Counted from the stretch's first letter, positions 35,272 through 44,144 are shown. The stretch is DNA of 64,000 bases from Pseudomonadota bacterium (GCA_023451735.1 JAEXYH010000091.1:1-64000), one strand, 5' to 3'. The notes: generated by a model not told the origin, from the sequence alone. Made by a program: numbers and translations.

Positions 35272-36153
35272 TCAAGTTCCTGCCTTTTGCGCTGGTTCAT
35301 CCGCACTTGCAACCAACCGTGCGATATGATCATCAAGGCAGATCGATCCCCTCAAAGGATTGGATGGCAAGTCCGGACCGTCCATAGTGGCTTTCGTCAT
35401 ACGGGCATATGACGCGGCGGCCCTTCGAGAAAAACCAAGCCGCCTGAAACTCTCTTCGATTTCGTCGCGCGGCGTGGTCTCAACGGTAACGACCTTCGCT
35501 AGAGCCTTGCCAAAGTATGCCGCGACCTCCGCAAATGTGTGTCGTGAAGGCCCCTCGACATGCACGACGCCGATGTCCTCGACCGGGCTCAATAGCCTTG
35601 CTGCAGCCGCTCGGCCCAGATCGATTGGCGATACCATAGGCAAGATCATGTCTGCGGGAAATGGTGCGGGGAGCTTGCCTTCACGTGCCGGCTCGATGAG
35701 CATATCGAGATTGGTATAGTAGTAGGCGCCGCGATTGATGGCGGTCGCAAAGCCTGCCGCCTGCACGAGGCGTTCGAAATCGTAGAGCACCGAGAGATCT
35801 CCAACACCGTCGCCTTGCTGGGCGCCATAAGTGGAAGCAACGACGACCTTTTCGAGCCTAACCCCTTCGAGCGCTTTGCTGATACTTCCAGCGGCCTTCA
35901 ATTCCTCGGCGTTCGTATCGGAGGTCGGAGGCGCGGGGGGAACGAGGAGGAAAGCCCTGCGTGCGCGCTTGAACAGTTCGTTCACTCGACGCGAGTCGCA
36001 CACATCCACAACGGCTACCTCGACGCCAGCTGCTTCAAGTTCAATGACTTTGGATTGATCGTGCGTAACCGCCAGGATTGACGTCTTGTGGGCTTTAAGT
36101 TCGTTGATGACATTGGTACCGACGTTGCCGGTTGCACCCAAGACGACGATCAT
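35272..36153 (-). CDS. NmrA/SDR_a5-like NAD(P)-binding protein
   Basis: A 293-residue atypical short-chain dehydrogenase of the NmrA family. It opens with VVLGATGNVGTNVINELKAH, the Rossmann motif GATGNVG, then LEKVVVASTYGAQQ, TAINRGAYYYTNLDM, DLGRAAAARLLSP and VVHVEGPSRHTFAEVAAYFGKAL. It lacks the YxxxK pair, as expected of sensor-like or quinone-reductase members. An ATG at 36153 is chosen because AGAGGA lies six bases upstream; the ATG at 36159 abuts it. Redox sensing or quinone reduction are the family options. Confidence 0.88.
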   Translation of the reverse strand: MIVVLGATGNVGTNVINELKAHKTSILAVTHDQSKVIELEAAGVEVAVVDVCDSRRVNELFKRARRAFLLVPPAPPTSDTNAEELKAAGSISKALEGVRLEKVVVASTYGAQQGDGVGDLSVLYDFERLVQAAGFATAINRGAYYYTNLDMLIEPAREGKLPAPFPADMILPMVSPIDLGRAAAARLLSPVEDIGVVHVEGPSRHTFAEVAAYFGKALAKVVTVETTPRDEIEESFRRLGFSRRAAASYARMTKATMDGPDLPSNPLRGSICLDDHIARLVASADEPAQKAGT

Positions 36154-36251
36154 TGTCATTCCTCTTGTCTGATAGCCCTCACAGACATGGCCGTCCGCTG
36201 GATCGCCGGCAGGCTCTGCCGACAGACCATCGATCAGCCTGTCGCTTTCGA

Positions 36252-36276
36252 AACGACGGCGTTCGAAGCTTGTTCC
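36252..36276 (-). promoter_or_regulatory. Candidate EcfG/RpoE2 promoter
   Basis: Minus-strand GGAAC, 16 bases, CGTT: exact consensus, 98 bases upstream of the NmrA-like ATG. Confidence 0.7.
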
Positions 36277-36412
36277 ACAGCGGTACGTCGGTTGTAGGCG
36301 CATCCTGACGCGGATGGATATCAGGCATGGTGTAGGCAACCAATCGTGAAACCTACACCGAGAATACGGCGGTGCATGTCGGCGCGACGCCTCTCAACCG
36401 TGAGCCGACATG

Positions 36413-36437
36413 GAACTCTGTCCTTTTACGCGGGTTC
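36413..36437 (+). promoter_or_regulatory. Candidate EcfG/RpoE2 promoter
   Basis: GGAAC, 16 bases, GGTT, ending 32 bases before the alpha/beta hydrolase ATG at 36470. It is divergent from the element at 36252-36276. Confidence 0.62.
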
Positions 36438-36469
36438 ACCCTGACCGATATCATGAGAAGGGCTTTGTC

Positions 36470-37342
36470 ATGCGTGAGACGATCCATCGCATGCAGCAAA
36501 TCGCGGGTCTCGACATTTTCATTCGAGAAGCTGGTCCAAAGGGAGCGCCTGTTCTTCTGCTTCCGCACGGCTATCCTTGCTCATCCTTCCAGTTTCGGCG
36601 CCTGATGCCGGCACTCGCCGATCGCTGGCGAACAATATCCTTTGACTGGCCAGGTTTCGGTCTGAGTGCAACGCCCGATCCATCGGAGTTCGGCTATGAT
36701 TTCGACGCCTATGCTGCGGTTCTGGGAGCGCTTGTCGGGGCCCTTGAGCTCGAACGATACGCTCTGTGGCTACACGACTACGGGTCGCAGATCGGCTTGC
36801 GGCACGCGATAGCGAACCCGCAGGATATTGCCGCCCTGATCATTCAAAATGGCGACATCTACGAGGACGTTCTTGGCCCGAAATACGAAACGATCCGAAA
36901 ATACTGGGCAGACAAATCGGCTGAAAACTATCGGCTGCTTGAAGCGGCGGTTTGCGAAGATGGTTTCCGAAGCGAATTTCTCGGCGAGGTCTCCGAGGAG
37001 ATCGCCGCCCGGACGCCGCCGGATTTGTGGAAACTGCACTGGCCATTGATGGATACGCCCATCCGGCGAAGCGTCGCAATTCGACTAATGCAAGATCTGG
37101 AAGCAAACCTGGGTTGGTTCCCGCGATACCAGTCTTACCTGCGTGATCACCAGCCCACAACTATGATCATCTGGGGACCGCAGGATGGCTATATGCCGAT
37201 GGCCTCAGGCCGCGCATACTTGCGAGACCTCCCCGACGCCGAGCTGCACCCGATTCCTGAGGCGGGGCACTGGTTGCTCGAAACCCATTTGGATGATGCG
37301 CTGCCGCTGGTGCGCAATTTTCTGTCGAACGCTCTCACCTAA
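36470..37342 (+). CDS. Alpha/beta hydrolase with Asp nucleophile (epoxide hydrolase/dehalogenase-like)
   Basis: A 290-residue alpha/beta hydrolase. Oxyanion motif LLPHGYPCSSFQFR; nucleophile elbow LHDYGSQIG with Asp in place of Ser, as in epoxide hydrolases and haloalkane dehalogenases; acid region in MIIWGPQDGYMP; catalytic His in EAGHWLLETH. Cytoplasmic. The ATG at 36470 follows AAGGG; a longer frame from 36410 would start upstream of the promoter's -10. It is followed 18 bases later by an ABM-domain gene, probably in one transcript. Confidence 0.9.
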   Translation: MRETIHRMQQIAGLDIFIREAGPKGAPVLLLPHGYPCSSFQFRRLMPALADRWRTISFDWPGFGLSATPDPSEFGYDFDAYAAVLGALVGALELERYALWLHDYGSQIGLRHAIANPQDIAALIIQNGDIYEDVLGPKYETIRKYWADKSAENYRLLEAAVCEDGFRSEFLGEVSEEIAARTPPDLWKLHWPLMDTPIRRSVAIRLMQDLEANLGWFPRYQSYLRDHQPTTMIIWGPQDGYMPMASGRAYLRDLPDAELHPIPEAGHWLLETHLDDALPLVRNFLSNALT

Positions 37343-37360
37343 AAAAGGAAAGGTCAAAAG

Positions 37361-37687
37361 ATGGTGACGAAACCAACGATCGTTCGCATCTGGCGGGGGC
37401 GAACAAAGCCGGAGAACGCCGATGAATACGAGGCCTATAATCAGGCAGAGGGCGTTCCGCCACTGGAGAAAACTGCCTTGGGTGTAGAATTGCTCCGTGA
37501 AGATCGTGAGAACGAGACATGGTTCACGACAATCTCCTACTGGGCCGACATGGAGGCGATGACGGCGTTTACGAACGGTGACCCGGAAACGGTCCACCAC
37601 CTTCCCCGCGACGAGGAATTGTTGATCGAGCTTCCCGAAAAGATCCAGATCCATCGACTCATAGTCAATCGACATGGGCTACGCTGA
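37361..37687 (+). CDS. Antibiotic biosynthesis monooxygenase (ABM) domain protein
   Basis: A 108-residue dimeric ferredoxin-like-fold protein: IVRIWRGRTKPENADEYEAYNQAEGVPPLE, LGVELLREDRENETWFTTISYWADMEAMTAF and HHLPRDEELLIELPEKIQIHRL. Cofactor-free ABM oxygenases act on quinones or haem; many are uncharacterised. Strong AAGGAAAGG ribosome site. It shares the transcript of the preceding hydrolase. Confidence 0.85.
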   Translation: MVTKPTIVRIWRGRTKPENADEYEAYNQAEGVPPLEKTALGVELLREDRENETWFTTISYWADMEAMTAFTNGDPETVHHLPRDEELLIELPEKIQIHRLIVNRHGLR

Positions 37688-38075
37688 GCGTGATAGGAGA
37701 TGATGTCTACATGAGCGGGCTCAACTTGACTAATCTTCTAATCGACGGTTTCCTGAAGGGGGCCAATTCCCTTGTGCTCGCGAAGCAACGGCCTGCCGGC
37801 CCGCCAAGCACCGTAAACGCCTGCGGGCGTGAGACCTGGCGAGACGCTGATCGCTTTTCGGTAGCTCCGTTGCAGACGCCATGGTCGCTCCTCGCCATCG
37901 GAATGGATGAGCCACGTCTTGCTAGCTGACGCGTCGATATGGATCGATTATATTCGACACGGTAACGCAGGGTTGCGCTGTATTCTTGGCCCGTAGCGGG
38001 ATGCTCTACCATCCAGTGGCCCGCCGCCCAGAAGGTAGGCTCCACGATTGTGCACCTGGCGATTAATTCAAAATT
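37688..38075. other. Intergenic stretch, no firm gene
   Basis: About 390 bases. A minus-strand frame (37707-38045) opens with a GTG and includes VEHPATGQEYSATLRYRVEY, but it decays into low-complexity sequence and is not called. Confidence 0.4.
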
Positions 38076-38546
38076 CTATGTCGGGCATGCTTGAGGAAGA
38101 TTCGCAAGAATAGCGATCAGTTTACCCAGTCTCACAGGCTTGGTAAGGCAGGGAGCGTTCGCAAACTCCTTCGGAATGGACGTATGCTCGTAGCCAGTGA
38201 CAAAGACAAAGGGTGTCCCGCGGGCGGCAAGCAGCTTCGCGGCCGGGTAGACGAGTATGCCATGCAAGTTGATGTCGAGGATCGCCGCGTCGAACACTAG
38301 GCCTCCCTCGTCGAGGACCTCCATCACCCCGTCCAGATCGGGAAGCGGCCCAAACACTTCCGCCCCGGCGTCTTCAAGAGCCATGAACAGCTCGCCGGCG
38401 ATCAGATACTCGTCTTCCACCACCAGGTATCGACGGCCGTCCAGCCTGTTCGATATTGCTGACGAGCGGGTGCCGCTCCAGCTATGACCGTTCAGCGGCT
38501 CTTGCCGTTGCTCGGTCAGCCCCGCCATCATTGAGGAAATTTGCAT
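38076..38546 (-). CDS. Single-domain response regulator
   Basis: A 156-residue receiver-only regulator with a ~38-residue N-terminal extension. Acidic pocket in YLVVEDEYLIAGELF, phospho-Asp in FDAAILDINLHG, then TPFVFVTGYEHTSIP and the conserved Lys in CLTKPV. The PFVFVTGYE stretch recalls the FATGUY-type receivers that feed stress signalling in alphaproteobacteria; this link is inferred. No output domain. No cognate kinase is adjacent; the nearest is the hybrid kinase at 27259-29844. Confidence 0.88.
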   Translation of the reverse strand: MQISSMMAGLTEQRQEPLNGHSWSGTRSSAISNRLDGRRYLVVEDEYLIAGELFMALEDAGAEVFGPLPDLDGVMEVLDEGGLVFDAAILDINLHGILVYPAAKLLAARGTPFVFVTGYEHTSIPKEFANAPCLTKPVRLGKLIAILANLPQACPT

Positions 38547-38800
38547 TGCATTCCTCCCCCTGCCGTTTGGCGAGAGCGTCGCAAGAAAGCTCCCGTCAAC
38601 CTTAGATATGAGAATACACTGAAGTTCGGAAGAGGTCCATTGCGCCGCTCTGACGAGCTGAGCGCCAACTTTTCAGCCGCGCACATTCCGCTCGTGACGA
38701 CGGAAAGCTTATGGTTTGCAAATCAACAGCGGTGGACGGCAAATACGGAGCGTCGGCACTTATAATCTCAAAGCTACACCGGCTTATAAAGGAGCGTCAC
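38547..38800. other. Leader/intergenic part of a 612-base gap (38547-39158)
   Basis: No gene recognised here; the gap also contains a doubtful small frame at 38801-39037 and a clear stress-type promoter at 39093-39117. Confidence 0.4.
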
Positions 38801-39037
38801 ATGTTAAACACTGCTCGGGATCACCTGCGCATCATAGCAGTGATAACGCCGAGGAGAGCTCTCGAGCGGGTGAGCTCTTACGCTGAGGTCGAAGGAACGC
38901 CCGCCGGCCAGATTGGTGTCGATCACCGGGCAACTCGAACAATCCAATCATCTCGTCGCGCCTGTTTCTTTCGCGAAAGATTAGAGACGTTTACACCGCC
39001 TTCCTTGAGCGCTCGCGCTGCATCGGGCGAAAAATAA
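38801..39037 (+). CDS. Possible 78-aa hypothetical protein
   Basis: ATG with a very good AAAGGAG seven bases upstream. The product is basic and soluble, beginning MLNTARDHLRIIAVITPRRA and ending in a Ser/Ala-rich tail. No family recognised; composition is not strongly protein-like. Confidence 0.35.
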   Translation: MLNTARDHLRIIAVITPRRALERVSSYAEVEGTPAGQIGVDHRATRTIQSSRRACFFRERLETFTPPSLSARAASGEK

Positions 39038-39092
39038 GAACCAGCCTCACCACCCCCACACGCCCGACGACGTCAGCGTCGATGGCGATCAC

Positions 39093-39117
39093 GGAACGAT
39101 TACCGCAAGGGAACGTT
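39093..39117 (+). promoter_or_regulatory. Candidate EcfG/RpoE2 promoter
   Basis: GGAAC, 16 bases, CGTT: exact consensus, ending 41 bases before the 25-aa membrane peptide that precedes the 302-aa membrane protein. Confidence 0.75.
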
Positions 39118-39158
39118 CGGACGTCATTACAGCTGAAATCACAACAGGAGACATTCCC

Positions 39159-39236
39159 ATGGGCCGTGGTATTCTACTTTGGTTGCTCGGCGTTCCGTTG
39201 CCGATCATCATCCTTCTCGCCATCTTCGTACGATAG
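39159..39236 (+). CDS. 25-aa single-pass membrane peptide
   Basis: ATG with AGGAG ten bases upstream. The peptide is almost entirely a hydrophobic helix: MGRGILLWLLGVPLPIIILL then AIFVR. Similar tiny peptides (MGRG-LLWLLG-P-PIIILL) are, from memory, widespread in proteobacteria as unnamed proteins. It lies eight bases before the next gene and shares its stress promoter. Too short for most gene finders. Confidence 0.75.
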   Translation: MGRGILLWLLGVPLPIIILLAIFVR

Positions 39237-39244
39237 GAATGGCG

Positions 39245-40153
39245 ATGTCCCCTTCTGACACATCAGGCATTGCGCCCCTCGAATCTTCAAAAACGGCCTT
39301 GTCGTGGGGCCCCGTCATCGGCGGGGCGGTCGCAGCGACAGGCGTCACTCTTATCCTGCTGCTTCTCGGATCCGGGTTCGGACTAACCATGGTCTCGCCC
39401 TGGTCGGGCGAAAGCAGCTCCGCGGCAACAGTTGGCGTGACTGCGGCGATCTGGCTTGTCGTCGTGCAATGGCTGTCGTCGGCGCTCGGCGGATATCTGA
39501 CCGGTCGGTTGCGAACCAAGTGGGCGGCCGTCCATACCGACGAAGTATTCTTCCGCGACACAGCGCATGGCTTCTTAAGCTGGGCGCTGGCGACAGTGTT
39601 CGTCTTTGGCTTTCTGGCGTCTTCGCTGACCTCCCTCGTGGGCGCTGGCGCAAGTGCAGCAGGGTCTGTTGCCTCAACCGCTACAACAGCAACTACTGCT
39701 GCCGCAGCTTCGTCGGCCACAGGACCGGATTTGTCGACTTCATACTTTATCGATGCTCTGCTTCGGCCCGAGACGGTGTCGTCGCAGGCAAGAAGTGACG
39801 ACGGTGCCGCTGCGACAGAGGTCTCGCGCATTCTCCTGCAAGGCGCTGCGAACGGAGAAATCCCGGATGCTGATCGGACCTATATTGCAAGCATCGTCTC
39901 CGCTCGGACTGGATTGAATGAAGCCGATGCGCGTGGTCGCGTCGATAGTGTGCTTGCTCAGATTAACGAGGCAAAGGTCAACGCCCAGCAGGCGGCGGAC
40001 GCCGCCCGAAAGGCTGCGGCGACGACAGCCCTGGTCGGAGCAATTTCGTTGCTGGTCGGAGCTTTCATAGCATCGGCTGCGGCCGCTCTTGGCGGAAAGC
40101 AAAGAGACGACGAGGAAGATGTATTCCTCGCGGCTCGACGCCCATTCGTATGA
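39245..40153 (+). CDS. Multi-pass membrane protein, stress-associated hypothetical
   Basis: A 302-residue inner-membrane protein. Hydrophobic segments near residues 18-45 (VIGGAVAATGVTLILLLLG), 60-85, 110-140 (FLSWALATVFVFGFLASSL) and 270-292 (ALVGAISLLVGAFIASAAAA). The region between the third and fourth helices is an Ala/Thr-rich soluble loop with a helical part (ARGRVDSVLAQINEAKVNAQQAADAARKAA). The TGRLRTKW and HTDEVFFRDTAHG phrases resemble a family of alphaproteobacterial membrane proteins without known role. The start at 39245 has AGGA at good spacing; 39239 is an alternative. Confidence 0.8.
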   Translation: MSPSDTSGIAPLESSKTALSWGPVIGGAVAATGVTLILLLLGSGFGLTMVSPWSGESSSAATVGVTAAIWLVVVQWLSSALGGYLTGRLRTKWAAVHTDEVFFRDTAHGFLSWALATVFVFGFLASSLTSLVGAGASAAGSVASTATTATTAAAASSATGPDLSTSYFIDALLRPETVSSQARSDDGAAATEVSRILLQGAANGEIPDADRTYIASIVSARTGLNEADARGRVDSVLAQINEAKVNAQQAADAARKAAATTALVGAISLLVGAFIASAAAALGGKQRDDEEDVFLAARRPFV

Positions 40154-40223
40154 TCAAAAATCGGGGCGCTGTCGGGCGTCCCGAGCTCTGATACCTCCCT
40201 CGCAGGATTATTGACCACGCTCC

Positions 40224-40248
40224 GGAACGAATGAACTTCGTGAATGTT
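40224..40248 (+). promoter_or_regulatory. Candidate EcfG/RpoE2 promoter
   Basis: GGAAC, 16 bases, TGTT. The DUF892 ATG is 280 bases downstream; the intervening 40249-40528 shows no gene and would be a long leader. Confidence 0.5.
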
Positions 40249-40528
40249 ACGGACACACGGATCTGTGAACAGGATCCGCTTCAAGAGGAAACTCGGTGCT
40301 AGAGATCATTCTTCCCGCGGCGCCTGTCAGCGCATGCGCATTGACAACGTGTGCCCAAGAAACACCTGCATTAGCCTCGAACGGCGACACGCAGGCGGTT
40401 AGCGCACCTGGCCGGCGACGCGACCGATCTTGCCGCACTACCGCACACCCGAACCACGACGACGGCTGCGTTCCTTGTGGCGCATCCGAGCATTTTGACC
40501 TCAAACCCAAAGCAAAAGGGACAATCAT

Positions 40529-41035
40529 ATGGCGACCGAAAAGACATTGAACGACCTCTTTCTCGACACACTCAAGGATATCTACTTTGCTGAAAAGCAA
40601 ATCCTGAAAGCCCTGCCGAAGATGGCACGCGCGGCGCAATCAGAAGAAGGCAAAGCGGGTTTCCTGCAGCATCGCGATGAAACCCAAGGCCAGATCGAGC
40701 GTCTCGAGCAGATTTTCGAACTCCTCGGCAAGCCTGCGCGCGGCAAGACCTGCGAAGCTATTCAGGGGATCATCGCCGAGGGTGAAGAAATCATTGAGGA
40801 GTACAAGGGAACGGCCGCACTCGATGCCGGGCTCATTTCGTCGGCACAGGCCGTTGAGCATTACGAAATGGCCCGATACGGGACACTCAAGTCCTGGGCC
40901 AAACAGCTCGGTATGAAGGAAGCCGTCGCGCTTCTGGATGCAACCTTGCAGGAAGAGATTGCCACCGACCAGAAGCTGACAGCACTCGGCGAAGCGTCGG
41001 CCAATGCAAAGGGATCGCTGAAGAAGGCCAGCTGA
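40529..41035 (+). CDS. Ferritin-like DUF892 protein (YciE/YciF family)
   Basis: A 168-residue four-helix ferritin-like protein: LNDLFLDTLKDIYFAEKQILKALPKMA, then HRDETQGQIERLEQIFELLG, GLISSAQAVEHYEMARYGTLKSWAKQLG and LLDATLQEEIATDQKL. The Glu/His residues that would form a di-iron site are present in helices 1-4. E. coli YciE/YciF homologues are stress-induced, but their reaction is unknown. It is followed by a terminator and then katE. Confidence 0.93.
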   Translation: MATEKTLNDLFLDTLKDIYFAEKQILKALPKMARAAQSEEGKAGFLQHRDETQGQIERLEQIFELLGKPARGKTCEAIQGIIAEGEEIIEEYKGTAALDAGLISSAQAVEHYEMARYGTLKSWAKQLGMKEAVALLDATLQEEIATDQKLTALGEASANAKGSLKKAS

Positions 41036-41054
41036 TCTGCCACCGCTACTGATG

Positions 41055-41079
41055 AGGCCGCCGTTGAGGCGGCCTTTTT
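41055..41079 (+). terminator. Rho-independent terminator between DUF892 and katE
   Basis: AGGCCGCC, loop GTTGA, GGCGGCCT followed by five T: a perfect eight-base GC-rich stem 20 bases after the DUF892 stop and 32 bases before the katE ATG. Confidence 0.88.
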
Positions 41080-41110
41080 CTTAATGCCACCAATTGCGAA
41101 GGAGAGCCCC

Positions 41111-43258
41111 ATGGCCAGGAAGCCAGCGAACGCCTCGACTACCTCGAGCAATTCAACCGTCACCATCCATGATCAGAAGATGCAGCGCGGGTCCGGCGGA
41201 GAGCTCCATCAATTTGCCGAGGGCGACGCGCCGGTTTTAACCACCGCCCAGGGCGGCCCGGTTGCTGACGATCAGAACTCTCTTCGCATCGGCCCGCGCG
41301 GACCGCTGGTGGTCGACGACTTCCATTTCCGCGAAAAAATGTTCCACTTCGACCACGAGCGCATTCCGGAACGCGTGGTACATGCGCGCGGCTACGGCGC
41401 GCACGGATTTTTCGAGACCTATGAGTCGCTAGCCAAATACACCCGTGCCGATCTCTTCCAGCGACCCGGCGAGAAAACCCCGGCTTTCGTTCGCTTTTCG
41501 ACCGTCGCCGGCAACAAGGGTTCAGCCGACCTTGCGCGCGATGTCCGGGGCTTTGCCGTAAAAATTTATACACAGGAAGGCAATTGGGATCTTGTCGGCA
41601 ACAACATACCGGTTTTCTTCATCCAGGATGCCATTAAGTTTCCTGACCTGATCCATGCCGCAAAACAGGAACCCGATCGTGCTTTCCCGCAGGCCCAGAC
41701 GGCGCATGACAATTTCTGGGATTTTATCAGTTTGACCCCGGAAAGCATGAACATGGTCATGTGGATCATGTCGGACCGAACCATCCCGCGCTCGCTTCGC
41801 TTCATGGAGGGTTTCGGCGTTCACACGTTCCGGTTCGTCAATGCCAAGGATGAGTCGACATTCGTCAAGTTTCACTGGAAGCCCAAACTTGGTTTGCAGT
41901 CGGTTGCCTGGAATGAAGCCGTCAAGATCAACGGCGCCGATCCGGATTTCCACCGTCGCGACCTGTGGAATGCCATCCAATCCGGCAATTTTCCGGAATG
42001 GGAGCTGCAGGTTCAGCTCTTCGATCAGGAATTCGCCGACAGCTTCGACTTCGATGTGCTTGATCCAACCAAGATCATTCCGGAAGAAATCCTGCCTCCG
42101 CATCCGATAGGCAGGCTGGTCCTGGATCGCATGCCAGATAATTTCTTTGCCGAGACCGAGCAGGTCGCATTCATGACCCAGAACGTGCCGCCGGGCATCG
42201 ATTTCAGTAATGACCCCCTGTTACAGGGCCGTAATTTCTCCTATCTCGATACGCAGTTGAAGCGGCTCGGCGGACCGAACTTTGCGCACCTGCCGATCAA
42301 TGCGCCGAAGTGTCCCTTCGCGCATTTCCAGCAGGATGGTCATATGGCGACGCGCAATCCGGTTGGACGTGCCAACTATCAGCCTAACTCGCACGGGGAA
42401 GGTCCCAGGGTGTCGCCGACACGCGGGTATCACCACTTCCCGGCTGCAGAGGAAGGTACAAAGGCACGGTTGCGCCCGGAGAGCTTCGCCGACCACTATA
42501 GCCAGGCGCGGCAATTCTATATCAGCCAGACGGGCGCTGAGCAGCGCCATATTGCATCCGCTCTCACCTTCGAGCTCAGCAAAGTCGAAATTCCAGTGAT
42601 TCGGGAACGGATGGTGTCGCACCTGCTCAACATCGACGAGACGTTGGCATCAACGGTTGCTCAGAAGCTTGGCTTCAAGACGATGCCCAAACCCGCAGAT
42701 GCGGCCATCCCGCCCCGCCAGGATCTGGAACCCTCTTCGGCATTGAGCATCGTCAATCGCGGGCCGAAGCGTTTCGAGGGCCGCAAGCTCGGCATCCTCG
42801 TAACCGATGGTGTCGATGCCAAGTTGCTCAAAGGCTTGACGGATGCCGTCGTCAAAGAGAAAGGAAGCGTCGAACTGATTGCACCGAAAGTTGGTGGGGT
42901 CGAAGCATCGGACGGCACGCTCATCGAGGCCCAACACATGATCGACGGCGGACCGTCGGTTCTCTTCGACGCAGTCGCCTTGCTGACCTCGCCTGTTGGC
43001 ATCGATGATCTCGTGAACGAGGCAGCGGCGCGCGATTTCGTGGCCGATGCCTACCAGCATTGCAAGTTCATCGGCTACGATCCTTCGGCTAAGCCTCTGT
43101 TGGCAAAGGCAGCGATTGCCGATGCGCTTGATGAGGGTGTCCTCGAACTTCCAGGAGAAAAAGGACTGGCGACCTTTGTGGGAGAGCTCGGCAAGCTACG
43201 GATCTGGGGCCGCGAACCGTCGATTAAGTTGGGCAAGGCATCGTCAGCGCTCCAGTGA
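41111..43258 (+). CDS. katE: Catalase KatE (HPII-type, large subunit)
   Basis: A 715-residue monofunctional haem catalase of the large-subunit clade. Distal His in RVVHARGYGAHG, distal Asn region in DLVGNNIPVFFIQD, substrate-channel GFGVHTFRFVN, proximal haem-ligand Tyr in GRNFSYLDTQ. Residues ~565-715 form the class-I glutamine-amidotransferase-like (flavodoxin-fold) C-terminal domain typical of HPII (KLGILVTDGVD). The ATG at 41111 has AAGGAG; a Met nine codons upstream has none. It decomposes hydrogen peroxide in the cytoplasm. Confidence 0.97.
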   Translation: MARKPANASTTSSNSTVTIHDQKMQRGSGGELHQFAEGDAPVLTTAQGGPVADDQNSLRIGPRGPLVVDDFHFREKMFHFDHERIPERVVHARGYGAHGFFETYESLAKYTRADLFQRPGEKTPAFVRFSTVAGNKGSADLARDVRGFAVKIYTQEGNWDLVGNNIPVFFIQDAIKFPDLIHAAKQEPDRAFPQAQTAHDNFWDFISLTPESMNMVMWIMSDRTIPRSLRFMEGFGVHTFRFVNAKDESTFVKFHWKPKLGLQSVAWNEAVKINGADPDFHRRDLWNAIQSGNFPEWELQVQLFDQEFADSFDFDVLDPTKIIPEEILPPHPIGRLVLDRMPDNFFAETEQVAFMTQNVPPGIDFSNDPLLQGRNFSYLDTQLKRLGGPNFAHLPINAPKCPFAHFQQDGHMATRNPVGRANYQPNSHGEGPRVSPTRGYHHFPAAEEGTKARLRPESFADHYSQARQFYISQTGAEQRHIASALTFELSKVEIPVIRERMVSHLLNIDETLASTVAQKLGFKTMPKPADAAIPPRQDLEPSSALSIVNRGPKRFEGRKLGILVTDGVDAKLLKGLTDAVVKEKGSVELIAPKVGGVEASDGTLIEAQHMIDGGPSVLFDAVALLTSPVGIDDLVNEAAARDFVADAYQHCKFIGYDPSAKPLLAKAAIADALDEGVLELPGEKGLATFVGELGKLRIWGREPSIKLGKASSALQ

Positions 43259-43266
43259 CAAAGGAA

Positions 43267-43287
43267 AGGCGCGGTTACGCCGCGCCT
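43267..43287 (+). terminator. Hairpin terminator after katE
   Basis: AGGCGCGG, loop TTACG, CCGCGCCT nine bases after the stop; the following tract CTTCC is short of T. Confidence 0.65.
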
Positions 43288-43563
43288 CTTCCACTTGCTT
43301 CATGCTGCCCGATCAGTCGGCGGACAGGCTCAGCATCTCGCTATCGTCACGCGCTCCGGAAGATACACCGTCCTTGATCCTTTAAACGACAACCCTGCTC
43401 GACAGTGGCAGAATAACCTGCCTTATCCAGCAGACGCGCGAAGGCCGTTGTCGATCAGCTCATAGATACCGCGCCGACTTTCGCGCGCCGCGCAGTGGGA
43501 TGCCTTGTTTAGCGATCACAACTGTCTGCTCATCCGACGTCGCGAATGTTTCACTCGTCGATA

Positions 43564-43588
43564 GGAACCTCTCAACGCGGCAGTGGTT
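43564..43588 (+). promoter_or_regulatory. Candidate EcfG/RpoE2 promoter
   Basis: GGAAC, 16 bases, GGTT, ending 33 bases before the DUF883 GTG. The rest of the 363-base gap after katE holds only the katE terminator. Confidence 0.62.
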
Positions 43589-43621
43589 GTTTCGTGCACC
43601 CATCATCACGAGGAACGCAAC

Positions 43622-43903
43622 GTGGCAGATAAGACATTCACTCCTTCCGGCGCCACAAGTCCCCTGCAAGCGCAGACATCCGCATCCTATGCACCGCGCG
43701 TGGACGAAGCCTTGGAATCCATACTCGAGCATCGGCAAGATCCCTATGTCGAGCCCCGCGAAGAGGTGGCAGCTCTGCGAGACGAAGTTCAGAGCCTGCA
43801 CTATCGCGCCGCTGCCGACATCCGGAGCAGAATTCGAAGCAATCCTTGGCAGGCTGTCGGAATTGCCGCAGCCGTTGGTTTCGTAGTCGGGATCACGCGG
43901 TAA
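43622..43903 (+). CDS. DUF883 (ElaB/YqjD-like) membrane-anchored protein
   Basis: A 93-residue protein with an N-terminal soluble part, a helix (EEVAALRDEVQSLHYRAAADI) and a C-terminal single membrane segment in the family form NPWQAVGIAAAVGFVVGI followed by basic residues. ElaB/YqjD proteins bind ribosomes at the membrane in stationary phase. The GTG at 43622 has GAGGAA; the ATG at 43583 lies on the promoter -10 and is unlikely. Confidence 0.82.
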   Translation: MADKTFTPSGATSPLQAQTSASYAPRVDEALESILEHRQDPYVEPREEVAALRDEVQSLHYRAAADIRSRIRSNPWQAVGIAAAVGFVVGITR

Positions 43904-44119
43904 ACTGCGGAAGCGACAACCACATGCGTCATCATAGTATCGGGCACGCCACCGTACCCGATGCTCATACCGGCAACCAGGGTTCGGCACGGGCCTTCGT
44001 CGGAGCAAATCGGCGACTTGAACCCAGTCAGGCTCCCTCGCAAGGTTCGACACCTATTGCCCAAGATCTCGTCTCCATCCTGATGTACGCAACACGAGCG
44101 GCGAAGGCGATCGCCTGCC

Positions 44120-44144
44120 GGAACTGAAACGCTTGCCGCCTGTT
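44120..44144 (+). promoter_or_regulatory. Candidate EcfG/RpoE2 promoter
   Basis: GGAAC, 16 bases, TGTT, ending 37 bases before the HAD-family ATG at 44182. Confidence 0.52.

Noticed and set aside
35100..35336. 78-aa frame overlapping the NmrA-like gene end
   Set aside because: No ribosome site; no family; partly inside the other gene.
37707..38045. 112-aa minus-strand frame with VEHPATGQEYSATLRYR
   Set aside because: Start unsupported and the C-terminal half looks non-coding.
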